Of a stretch of DNA of 64,000 nucleotides, positions 17,541 through 25,606 are shown piece after piece (position 1 is the stretch's first letter; each line of letters begins with the position of its first letter). The DNA is taken from NCBI RefSeq assembly GCF_003994415.1, contig NZ_CP034689.1, positions 248,001 to 312,000 of the forward strand, read 5' to 3'. The notes beneath the pieces were generated by a model that made no database searches, was not told the origin of the DNA, and was given only the letters and a program-made list of their open reading frames with translations. The DNA is from Achromobacter spanius. GTDB lineage: Bacteria > Pseudomonadota > Gammaproteobacteria > Burkholderiales > Burkholderiaceae_B. The position numbers were made by a program, and so were the translations under genes.

Positions 17541-20500
17541 GGCGCCTCCTTGGGCGCCGCGCCGGCCGGGCTGCGGCGGCCGAGCCATTTGCGCGTTGCA
17601 ACGTAAAACAATGGCGTGAAGAAAACACCGAAGATCGTGGCGGTGATCATGCTGCCCATCACGCTGGTGCCCACCGCCTGACGGCTGGCGGCGCCAGCGC
17701 CGGTGGCGAACACCAGCGGCAGCATGCCCAGCACGAAGGTGACGCTGGTCATGATGATGGGCCGCAGGCGCTGGCGCGCCGCATCCAGCACGGCCTCCTC
17801 GCGTGGCCGCCCGGCCTGCTCCTCCTGGAGCGCGAACTCGACGATCAGGATGCCGTTTTTCGCCGCCAGGCCGATGATGGTCACCAGACCGATGTTGAAG
17901 TAGATATCGGCCGACATGCCCCGTGCCAGCGTGAACGCGGCTGCGCCCAGCACGCCGAAAGGCAGCACCAGCAGCACCGAGATCGGCACCGACCAGCTCT
18001 CATACAAAGCGGAAAGCAAGAGGAAAACGACAACCAGCGACAGCGCCAGCAGCAGCGCCACCTGGTTGCCGGCTTGCCGTTCCTCGAACGCGGTGCCGGT
18101 CCATTCATAGGTCATGCCGGGGGGCAATACGGCGTCGGCGATGGTCTCCATTGCTTGCAGCGCATTGCCGCTGGACTGCCCGGGCGCACCTTGGCCGGAT
18201 AGGGTGATGGCGGGAAATCCGTTGTAGCGTTCAAGCTGCTGGGGTCCGCTGATCCAGCGGCTGCGGGCAAAGGCCGACATCGGCACCAGCTCGCCACGAT
18301 CGTTGAGCACCTGCATGTCCATCACGTCCTGCGGACTCATGCGCTGTGCCGCGTCGGCCTGCATGAACACGCGCAGCACGCTGCCGTCATGCAAAAAATC
18401 GTTCACATAGTTCGCGCCGAAGGCCAACGCAAGCGCCTGGTTGACCTGCCCAAGTTGCACGCCGAGCGCGCGGGCATGGATACGATCGACCTCAACATAG
18501 AGTTGCGGCGCGGGCGGCATGCCATCCAGCCGGATGCCGGCCAGCACCGGACTTTGCGCAGCCGCCGCCATCATGGCGCTGGCCGCCGCGCTCAGGCCCG
18601 CGCCGCCCTGGCCCGTGCGGTCCTGCACCTTGAGCGAAAAGCCGGCGGCGTTACCCATCGAGGGAATCGGCGGCGGATTAAGCGCGAAGATCTGCGCCTG
18701 CGGGATCGTGAAAAAGGCGGCATTGCTGCGCGACACCAAGGCATCGACCGACCTTTCGCGTTCCGCCCAGGGGTACAGGTCGACGAAGGACAGCGCCGCC
18801 GTCTGGCCCTGGCCGAAGAAACTGAAGCCGACGACTGACGCCACGTTACGCACTTCCGGCTGGCGCCTCAGGTACGCCTCGGCTTGCGCCACCGCCACCT
18901 CGGTGCGGTCCGCGGTCGCCCCTGGGGCGCCCGTGTACGACACGAAGAAGTAGCCTTGGTCTTCGCTCGGCAGATAGCCACCGGGAATGCGCGAAAACAG
19001 CAGGATGGTCAGCCCGCATACTGCAAGGAACGCCAGCAGCCATCGCACGGGATACTTGAGCATGCGCGCCAGCGCCCGCGCATAGCTGGCCGTCAAGCTG
19101 TCGAAACCCTGGTTGAACCGGTCGAACACCCAATATTTAGCGCGTGCCAGCCTGCCATGCGTGCGAGGCGGGGCAGGCCGGAACAAGGTCGCGCACAGCG
19201 CGCCGCCGAGCGACAGAGCCAGCACGGTCGATATCACGATGGAAACGGCCAGCGTGATCGAAAACTGGCGGTAGATGGCGCCGCTCGAGCCGGGAAACAT
19301 CGCCATCGGCACGAACACCGCGACCAGCACCAGCGTACTGGCCACCACGGGCCCCCAGACCTGCCCGACCGCCTTACTCGTTGCGGCGCGCGCGTCGAGC
19401 TGGTCTTCGTTCATGATGCGCGACACGTTCTCCGACACCACGATCGCGTCATCATTGAGAATGCCGATGGCCACCACCATTCCAAATAGCGACAGCAGGT
19501 TGATGGATGCCCCGAACAGGTAGAGCCCGGCGCAGGTGCCGATCAGCGCCACCGGCACAATGACCGTCGGCACCAAGGTCGCACGCCAACTCTGTAGAAA
19601 GAGGAACACCATGACGGTCACGAGCAGCAAGGCCTCGACCATCGTGCCCATCACCGAGCGCACCGAGGTCACGATGAAGGGCGTCGTGTCGAAGGGGACG
19701 CTCCAGCTCACTCCCTGCGGAAACACCGATTCAAGCTCTGCCATGCGTTCGCGCACTTGCTGCGCCACGGCCAGGGCATTGGCGTCGTTGGCAAGCTGGA
19801 TCGCGATCCCGGCGGCTGGCTTGCCATTGACGCTGAGCCGGAAGCCATAGTTTTCGTTTCCAAGCTCCACATGCGCCACATCGCCCACCGTGACGGTGGA
19901 GCCGTCCGGGTTGACGCGCAGGATGATGCGGCGGAATTCGGCCGGCGTGGAAAGCTGGCTCTGGGTAATGATGGGCGCGTTGAACTCCACGCCATCGGCC
20001 AGCGGCTGATCGCCCAGCGCGCCGCTGGCGGTCTGGGCATTCTGTTCCTGCACCGCGCGCATCACGTCGCCGCTACTCAAGCGGAAACTATCGAGCTTGC
20101 GCTGATCGACCCAGATGCGCATGGCGTACGACGAACCGAACAACTGCACGTCGCCCACCCCCGGGATGCGGCGCAGTTCATCAAGAACATTATTGGAGAT
20201 GAAGTTGCCCATCGCGACGGCGCTGACCCCGTCGCTATTGGATTGAAGCGCGATCAGCATCAGGAAGCCGCTGGACGCCTTGGTCACCGTGACGCCCAGT
20301 TGCCTTACCTCGGCCGGCAGTCGTGGCTCGACCCGGCTCAGGCGGTCCTGCACCTGGCCGCGCGCAACATCGAGATCCGTGCCAGGCAGCAGGGTCACGG
20401 TAATCTGCGCCGTGCCGTTGGCCCGGCTGACCGAAGACAGGTAGAGCAAGTCGTCTACCCCATTCATCTCCGACTCGATCACCGACGTGACGGTGCGATC

Positions 20501-20671
20501 GATGGTCGTCGTGTCCGCGCCGTGATAGTTCGCGTTGACGGTGATCGACGGCGGCGCGATGTTGGGATACTGCTCCACCGGCAACAGCCAAAGCGCGATG
20601 CCGCCGAACAGCAGGACGAACAGCGCCACCACCCACGCGAAAACCGGCCGATCGACAAAGAACGCATTCAT
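17537..20671 (-). CDS. RND (HAE1) multidrug efflux pump, inner-membrane subunit
   Basis: A 1044-residue AcrB/MexB-type proton-driven transporter starting MNAFFVDRPVFAWVVALFVL. The proton-relay elements are present: GILNDDAIVVSENV in helix 4 (two Asp) and GLAAKNGILIVEFA in helix 10 (Lys). Two large periplasmic porter/docking loops lie at about residues 40-335 and 560-870. ATG 20671 overlaps the membrane-fusion protein stop as ATGA. It works with the flanking fusion protein and channel to expel hydrophobic or amphiphilic compounds. The substrates are unknown, and no repressor gene is adjacent. Confidence 0.96.
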   Translation of the reverse strand: MNAFFVDRPVFAWVVALFVLLFGGIALWLLPVEQYPNIAPPSITVNANYHGADTTTIDRTVTSVIESEMNGVDDLLYLSSVSRANGTAQITVTLLPGTDLDVARGQVQDRLSRVEPRLPAEVRQLGVTVTKASSGFLMLIALQSNSDGVSAVAMGNFISNNVLDELRRIPGVGDVQLFGSSYAMRIWVDQRKLDSFRLSSGDVMRAVQEQNAQTASGALGDQPLADGVEFNAPIITQSQLSTPAEFRRIILRVNPDGSTVTVGDVAHVELGNENYGFRLSVNGKPAAGIAIQLANDANALAVAQQVRERMAELESVFPQGVSWSVPFDTTPFIVTSVRSVMGTMVEALLLVTVMVFLFLQSWRATLVPTVIVPVALIGTCAGLYLFGASINLLSLFGMVVAIGILNDDAIVVSENVSRIMNEDQLDARAATSKAVGQVWGPVVASTLVLVAVFVPMAMFPGSSGAIYRQFSITLAVSIVISTVLALSLGGALCATLFRPAPPRTHGRLARAKYWVFDRFNQGFDSLTASYARALARMLKYPVRWLLAFLAVCGLTILLFSRIPGGYLPSEDQGYFFVSYTGAPGATADRTEVAVAQAEAYLRRQPEVRNVASVVGFSFFGQGQTAALSFVDLYPWAERERSVDALVSRSNAAFFTIPQAQIFALNPPPIPSMGNAAGFSLKVQDRTGQGGAGLSAAASAMMAAAAQSPVLAGIRLDGMPPAPQLYVEVDRIHARALGVQLGQVNQALALAFGANYVNDFLHDGSVLRVFMQADAAQRMSPQDVMDMQVLNDRGELVPMSAFARSRWISGPQQLERYNGFPAITLSGQGAPGQSSGNALQAMETIADAVLPPGMTYEWTGTAFEERQAGNQVALLLALSLVVVFLLLSALYESWSVPISVLLVLPFGVLGAAAFTLARGMSADIYFNIGLVTIIGLAAKNGILIVEFALQEEQAGRPREEAVLDAARQRLRPIIMTSVTFVLGMLPLVFATGAGAASRQAVGTSVMGSMITATIFGVFFTPLFYVATRKWLGRRSPAGAAPKEAP

Positions 20672-21825
20672 CGGGCGCCTCCGGACCCGGCCGGGGCCGC
20701 CTGCTGCACACGCTGCCCCGGCGCAACCTTGTGCCAGCCTTCCACGATGATGCGATCCCCGGCATGCAGCCCTTCGCGTATCTCCCAACGGCCGTTGAGC
20801 TGCGCGCCGACCGCGACGCGGCGCAACTGTGCAACATCGTCGGTCCCCACCACGTACAACGAAGCGCTCTCGGCATTGAGCTGCACGGCGCCCAGCGGCA
20901 CCCAGATCGTGTTGCCGCGCGCGCCTACCCGCACCCGCCCAGTCACGAACTGGCCTGGCAGAAGCACGCGTCCGGCGTTCTCGAAACGCGCGCGGACGGT
21001 TTGCGCGCCCGTGCTGGCATCCACCGTCAGGTCGGTGAAGTCGACCCGGCCCACTTCGTCATAGGGCCTGCCGTTGGCGAGTGTCAGGTGCACCGGGAAG
21101 CGGTCGCCGTCATCGAGTTGCAGCGCCCCGTGCTGCAACTCGTCAACCAGATCAAGGATCGCGGTGTTGGACTTGGGAAAGGTAGCGCTGATCGGCGAGA
21201 GCTGATTCACCTCTGCCAGCAGCGTGGCCGATGCGGCGCTTACCAGGGCGCCCTCGCTGACGAGCCCGCGCCCGACCCGGCCCGCGATCGGAGCGCGCAC
21301 GACGCAACGCTCCAGCCGCAGCGTAGCGAGCGTGACCGCGGCCTGGGCGTCGGTCATGCCGGCCTGGGCCTGGCCGAGCGCAGCCACGGCGGCCTCGAAT
21401 TCCTGTGCACTCACGGCCTGGCGCTTCACCAATGGACGGAAGCGGTTCACCACCGATTGCGCATTCTGCTGCACGGCTTCGGCGCGCTGTAGCATGGCCC
21501 GCGCCTGCGCCAATTGCGCGCGGTAGTCGCTGTCATCAATCTGGAATAGCGGAGCGCCTTCCTCCACGTCGCTGCCTTCGGTGTACAGCAGCTTCTGCAC
21601 GATGCCATCAACGCGGGCACGCACCTCGGCGCTTCGGATCGGCACGATACGACCGGGTAATTCGATGTCTACGTTCGCCGACTCGGCCTGCACGGTGGCA
21701 AGCGTAACGAATGCGGGTGGCGGCCCACCACCCATGTTTGCGTCGCGGTCGCCACACCCCATCAGTACGACCAGCAGCAGCGGCGCGACACGGCGCACGG
21801 ACCTAAGCTTGCCCTTCAGACGCAT
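20668..21825 (-). CDS. RND efflux membrane fusion protein (AcrA family)
   Basis: A 385-residue periplasmic adaptor anchored by an N-terminal lipid (lipobox VLMGC at about residue 23). The order is typical: a lipoyl-like half (IVQKLLYTEGSDVEEGAPLF), an alpha-helical hairpin rich in Ala and Gln (about residues 105-165), the second lipoyl half (VRAPIAGRVGRGLVSEGALV) and a beta-barrel plus membrane-proximal domain. It is the first gene of the nine-gene leftward string, so the operon promoter should lie in 21826-21999, but I see no convincing operator there. Confidence 0.95.
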   Translation of the reverse strand: MRLKGKLRSVRRVAPLLLVVLMGCGDRDANMGGGPPPAFVTLATVQAESANVDIELPGRIVPIRSAEVRARVDGIVQKLLYTEGSDVEEGAPLFQIDDSDYRAQLAQARAMLQRAEAVQQNAQSVVNRFRPLVKRQAVSAQEFEAAVAALGQAQAGMTDAQAAVTLATLRLERCVVRAPIAGRVGRGLVSEGALVSAASATLLAEVNQLSPISATFPKSNTAILDLVDELQHGALQLDDGDRFPVHLTLANGRPYDEVGRVDFTDLTVDASTGAQTVRARFENAGRVLLPGQFVTGRVRVGARGNTIWVPLGAVQLNAESASLYVVGTDDVAQLRRVAVGAQLNGRWEIREGLHAGDRIIVEGWHKVAPGQRVQQAAPAGSGGAR

Positions 21826-21999
21826 CAGTTCCTACTCCCCACTGGGCAGGTTGATCGACAGTGCTGAATAGCCGGCCCGTCGAGGCGCAGGCCTGGGTCT
21901 TACGTCAGAACGACCACTTGCCGAACACGAACAGCACGTTGCCCGTACCCTCCGTGCCCGGTATGCAGGGGCATTCCGCAAGCATTGCGGGGCGCTTTT

Positions 22000-23547
22000 T
22001 TATGTTGCCCTTTCAAAACCGATATCGTCGCCAATAACCGTAGTGGGGCCGATCGGAAGAGGTTCCGGATTGGCGATGTTGAGCTTCTTGAACGTGATCT
22101 TGTCCTTCCAGACTTTGCGTAGAAAGTCCTCGAACGCCATGATCGTCAACTGTTCGCCGGGGCAGCGACGATAGCCGAATCCAAATGGGGCAAAGCCCGC
22201 GTAATCGCAGACGGGAAGCGCCTTGCCGTCGGCCTCGCCAAAGACGGTACCGAAGCCGCTGTTGCGCAGCGACGCCTTGCGCCCGTCCTTGACCTCAAAC
22301 GAAGTCAGGTCGAACGGACACTTGGCGAAGCCTATCTGTTTGGCCTTGGCCTCGTCGATATCGGCGCTTGTCGGTACCGCTGCGTATCGTGATGGATCGA
22401 ACTTGTCGGGGTTGGTCCAATGCACGGGGTCGAGGCTCGTCGAGGTGTGTGGGCTGACGATATAGCCGTGGCGGTCGAACCGAGGTGTCTGCGTTTCGCC
22501 CAGTGCGGAAATGCTGCCGCCGTTCGGTGAAATCAGCCGGAAAAGCTCCATGACGTACGCTTCCAGCGGCGTATAAGGCGCACCCCGCGCGTTATCGGGT
22601 TCGCTTTCCATCGTTTGTTTGAAAGCGCTTCTGATCGTTGGGTCTCCGACGTCAGAGGCCAACCGGCGCATGATGTTGTAGATGGTGTTGCCCCATTGGC
22701 TGAAGGCAACGAAGTTGTGGAAGCACTCGAACACCACATCCTTGTGATTGAAGTACGCGCTGTCTTCGCCATTCTTCATCCAATACCAGGCGAAGGTCTT
22801 TTCGGGGGCCTTCGTCTTTCCGGATGCGATGTCGGCAAGTCTTTCATCGATCCATGACTTCAGGAAGTCCAGGTGGGATCGAACGATCATGTAGTTTTCG
22901 TACACGATGCGCTGCGTGGGGTCACGATAGGCCAGAACCGTATTGAAGCTCTCGCCGATCTGGCGAACGCGCTTGGGGATCTGGTCAGGTGACACGCCCA
23001 GGTGCAGGTCCCAGTACAGGTCCCAGAATGAATCCAGGTATTTGCGCATCAATGGCTGCCCGGCATTGGCGTCGGACAGGAAGCCGTCGAAGAATTTCAT
23101 CACCTTCCCACCGTATTGTTCACGGTAGAGATCCGGCGTTACGGCCGACATGTAGATGCGCTTGCGGCGGTTGTCCGGGCCTCGCTTTTCCAGCCCCTGA
23201 AGGAAGACCGTCACGCCATCGGCCGGGTCGGGCCGCCAGGTTTCGCTAAGCAGACCCCATAGATCATTGGGCAGCGCATTCTCTTTGGTCAGCGCAAGGT
23301 CAATCATCGGAAGAAACGACCGTTCGCCCTCGAAAACGCTGACCAGAAAATGCGGGAGGATCACGTTTTCCACGTAGGCGGGTTCGAAGTCCTTCATGAA
23401 TTGCGCACGCAGGCGAGCGGCGGTCGCCGCCAATTCGCCGGGCGCTGGCGGCGCATTGAGCGGAGGCTCGTAATGCGCCAGGACCGGCTGTGCCGATAAC
23501 GCGGCAATTGAAGTGGCGCTGCCAGAGAGGAAAGTTCTACGTTTCAC
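22000..23547 (-). CDS. Cytochrome P450-like protein with a Tat-type signal peptide
   Basis: A 515-residue protein. The C-terminal haem loop FAPFGFGYRRCPGEQLTIMA matches F-x-x-G-x-R-x-C-x-G with the axial Cys at 462, an ExxR pair (E334, R337) is present, and QWGNT near residue 270 fits the I-helix oxygen-activation site with Asn in place of Asp/Glu. The N terminus MKRRTFLSGSATSIAALSAQ followed by PVLA is a good twin-arginine signal, unusual because bacterial P450s are normally cytoplasmic. No ferredoxin or reductase gene is adjacent, so a peroxygenase or an unknown partner is possible. A 9-bp inverted repeat lies about 90 bases upstream. Confidence 0.85.
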   Translation of the reverse strand: MKRRTFLSGSATSIAALSAQPVLAHYEPPLNAPPAPGELAATAARLRAQFMKDFEPAYVENVILPHFLVSVFEGERSFLPMIDLALTKENALPNDLWGLLSETWRPDPADGVTVFLQGLEKRGPDNRRKRIYMSAVTPDLYREQYGGKVMKFFDGFLSDANAGQPLMRKYLDSFWDLYWDLHLGVSPDQIPKRVRQIGESFNTVLAYRDPTQRIVYENYMIVRSHLDFLKSWIDERLADIASGKTKAPEKTFAWYWMKNGEDSAYFNHKDVVFECFHNFVAFSQWGNTIYNIMRRLASDVGDPTIRSAFKQTMESEPDNARGAPYTPLEAYVMELFRLISPNGGSISALGETQTPRFDRHGYIVSPHTSTSLDPVHWTNPDKFDPSRYAAVPTSADIDEAKAKQIGFAKCPFDLTSFEVKDGRKASLRNSGFGTVFGEADGKALPVCDYAGFAPFGFGYRRCPGEQLTIMAFEDFLRKVWKDKITFKKLNIANPEPLPIGPTTVIGDDIGFERAT

Positions 23548-23637
23548 CGCACTTCTCCTTGTTGGAGGCAGTCGTCATTTGGTTGTTGTTTCGCCGTGCC
23601 GATCAAGTGCGAGCGTGGTCTTCATCTCCGTTGCCAG

Positions 23638-23659
23638 CCATACTCAAAAGTGAGTATGG
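23638..23659. promoter_or_regulatory. Inverted repeat, probable operator of the P450 gene
   Basis: CCATACTCA at 23638-23646 and TGAGTATGG at 23651-23659 form a perfect 9-bp dyad around AAAG. It lies between the stop of the TPR gene and the start of the P450 gene, 91 bases upstream of the latter. No T-tract follows on either strand, so an operator is more likely than a terminator. Confidence 0.45.
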
Positions 23660-23684
23660 CGCCGTCGCGAGGTTTGCCCTCCCG

Positions 23685-25007
23685 CTACAGCGCCGCCGCT
23701 CGCGAGGCCAGCTTGCGGTTGCCTTCGCTGGCGGGTTTCAAGGCCATGCGTTCTGCTGTCAGCACCTTGGCCAGGGTGCGAGCGCCATCGCGCAAGGCGG
23801 CCTCCACCAGGGTCAGCGCCAGCACATCACGCTGGGCGTGGCTGCCGCCAAAGCGGTGCGCGATCAGGCGCACGTCCCGCAGCAGGTCGGCGCTTAGCGC
23901 ATAGTCCTGGCGGGCGAAGGCCACCAGCGCATGCGCCACGGGCAGGCCGACGTCACGGGTCATCATGGCATTGGTGCCGCTGCCTTGCGCCGCGGCCTCC
24001 ATGGCCGCGATCAATTGCTGCGCGGCCGCACCATCGCCCGCGCCCAGGTAGGCCATCAAGGCATGCACGTCATTGAACGCGTAATAGCCCGTGCCCCCGC
24101 GCTCCTGCCATACGTCGGCCAACTGTCGCCAGCGCGGTCCTACGTCCACGTTGCGCAGCAGCAGGCGCCACAGCATGGCGGACGCATCGATCAGATCCAG
24201 GACCTGCCCGGTGGACGATTCGCGCAGCCGCTTGTCGTACAGGGCCAGCACCTCGTCGATCTCGTCGCGGTCCAGATGAAACAGCGCCAGATGCCACCAG
24301 TTGTGGATGGACAGCATGTTGTCGGTGGACCAGTCTTCGCGGCGTCCGTCCAACCATGCGATGCCTTCTTCCACCCGCCCCTGCATCTCCAGCACATGGG
24401 CCACCGCGTGCACGGCCCAGGGATCGCGGGGATTCAACTCCAGCGCTCGCCGGCCCTGGGCCTCGGCCTGGGTGTACAAGTTGGTTTCTTCCAGGCCGAA
24501 GGCATGCATGCCCAGCACGTAGCCATAGTGCGGCATCTGGCTGTTCCAGTCCGGAAGAATGCCGGCCACGCGGTCGCGCAGCATGGCCGAACGGCCAAGC
24601 AGGAAGTCGCCGATATGGCCCACCTGAAGGGCCAGCGTGTCGTGTGGGTAGTCGATGAGAATGTCGGCGTAGCGCCGCAAGGCATTGGAGAATTCGCCAT
24701 TCAGCCAAGCGCGCGCGGCGGCGGTGTGGCGCCGTTCGCGCGTGTTGGCGATGTCGTGCAGGCCCTCGGCGGCCTCCACGCTTTCGCGCAACAGCGGCTC
24801 CACGCACTGGTCGCTGGCCGTGATCATCGTCCCGGCGCGCAGCAAATGACCCATGACGAACACGGGGTTGTCGGCCAATGCCCGGTCAATAATCCCTACC
24901 GGATCGCCGTAATAGCCAAGAAACAGGGATTGCGCCTGTTCGTAGGTGGCCAGGGATGTTTGATCATCCGTGGAAACGGGATTGCCCCGCTCATCGGTCT
25001 GCGCCAT
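23685..25007 (-). CDS. Tetratricopeptide repeat protein (TTC38-like)
   Basis: A 440-residue soluble protein built of helical repeats, resembling the TTC38 family. Repeat-like segments include AEAQGRRALELNPRDPWAVH and AVAHVLEMQGRVEEGIAWLD, followed by IHNWWHLALFHLDRDEIDEV, a pattern conserved in this family. No signal peptide is present. ATG 25007 is chosen because AGGAG lies just upstream; the open frame continues to 25076 without support. Family members have no settled biochemical function, and scaffolding is a guess from the repeats. It precedes the P450 gene on the same strand with a 137-base gap. Confidence 0.85.
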   Translation of the reverse strand: MAQTDERGNPVSTDDQTSLATYEQAQSLFLGYYGDPVGIIDRALADNPVFVMGHLLRAGTMITASDQCVEPLLRESVEAAEGLHDIANTRERRHTAAARAWLNGEFSNALRRYADILIDYPHDTLALQVGHIGDFLLGRSAMLRDRVAGILPDWNSQMPHYGYVLGMHAFGLEETNLYTQAEAQGRRALELNPRDPWAVHAVAHVLEMQGRVEEGIAWLDGRREDWSTDNMLSIHNWWHLALFHLDRDEIDEVLALYDKRLRESSTGQVLDLIDASAMLWRLLLRNVDVGPRWRQLADVWQERGGTGYYAFNDVHALMAYLGAGDGAAAQQLIAAMEAAAQGSGTNAMMTRDVGLPVAHALVAFARQDYALSADLLRDVRLIAHRFGGSHAQRDVLALTLVEAALRDGARTLAKVLTAERMALKPASEGNRKLASRAAAL

Positions 25008-25226
25008 GGTGGTCTCCTCGGATACCGCCCCGCGACGGGTTCCGACGATGTAAGCACGGATGCCGCGCGACGGCAAAGCGCAACTGCTTTAGTGCACCTG
25101 TACCGCTTGCCGTCCGGTTGACCGGTATCGACGCCGCGAAAACCATCCGCGCCAGCGCGGCGCGTCAGCCTCGGCAAGATGACAACGCGCTTCCGAGCAT
25201 CACCGCGGGCATGCCTTGCCCAGCCA
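25008..25226. other. Intergenic gap without recognisable content
   Basis: This 219-base stretch separates the TPR gene from the 46-residue peptide gene. It should hold the TPR promoter. I see no RNA gene, repeat or strong hairpin in it. Confidence 0.5.
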
Positions 25227-25367
25227 CTAGGGGCGTTCCATCTCCTTCTTTTTCTCCTTGTCCTTTTTTTCTCCGTCGTAATGAGACTTGATGGCGAGAA
25301 ACATGCCCGTGCCCAACACGAGAAGCTTGAACGTACCGAAGACTACAGGGACCCAAAAATTCATCAT
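25227..25367 (-). CDS. Small single-span membrane peptide with a charged tail
   Basis: A 46-residue frame starts at ATG 25367 (or the adjacent ATG at 25364) and stops with TAG at 25227. AGAGGAA lies directly upstream of the double ATG. The first 26 residues are hydrophobic (MMNFWVPVVFGTFKLLVLG onward) and form one membrane helix; the remaining 20 are almost entirely Lys, Glu and Asp, followed by RP. I do not recognise it. A real gene is suggested by the ribosome site and the sharp split between hydrophobic and charged halves. It lies between the TPR gene and the MocR regulator. Confidence 0.6.
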   Translation of the reverse strand: MMNFWVPVVFGTFKLLVLGTGMFLAIKSHYDGEKKDKEKKKEMERP

Positions 25368-25460
25368 TTCCTCTGGACGCTGCTTCAGCAGCTTCATTTA
25401 CTAGATCACGCTGCTCGATTCCAACTTGCGTTCTGGCTGGAAGAGCATGGACTCCCCGCA

Positions 25461-25597
25461 TCCGGACAAACTCCGTGCGGCCAGCGCTATACTCCGTACA
25501 AACCTCAAAATTCTACCGCTAAAATCCATACAAACTGTTGAATTCCTCAGCTTGTATGTTTTTTATCTCTGCGGAAGTGGCAAAAATCCATACATAA
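25461..25597. promoter_or_regulatory. Direct-repeat operator array upstream of the MocR gene
   Basis: TCCGGACAAAC at 25461, TCCGTACAAAC at 25493 and TCCATACAAAC at 25525 are spaced exactly 32 bases apart, and TCCATACATAA follows at 25587, 62 bases later. An inverted relative, TTGTATG, sits at 25553. MocR regulators such as PdxR bind direct repeats in their own promoters, so these are good candidates for autoregulatory sites. The last copy ends 9 bases before the start codon. Confidence 0.6.
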
Positions 25598-25606
25598 AGA
25601 TAAGAC

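Noticed and set aside
19757..21064. 435-residue + strand frame opposite the RND genes
   Set aside because: Shadow of the pump and fusion-protein genes with no ribosome site or recognisable motif.
21905..21970. Possible C-terminal remnant ending VLFVFGKWSF on the minus strand
   Set aside because: Only about 20 residues, no recognisable family or start; too short to support a pseudogene.
21972..21996. Hairpin CCGCAA-GCA-TTGCGG followed by T6 on the + strand
   Set aside because: It looks like a terminator for rightward transcription, but all genes here run leftward and no rightward gene ends at this point.
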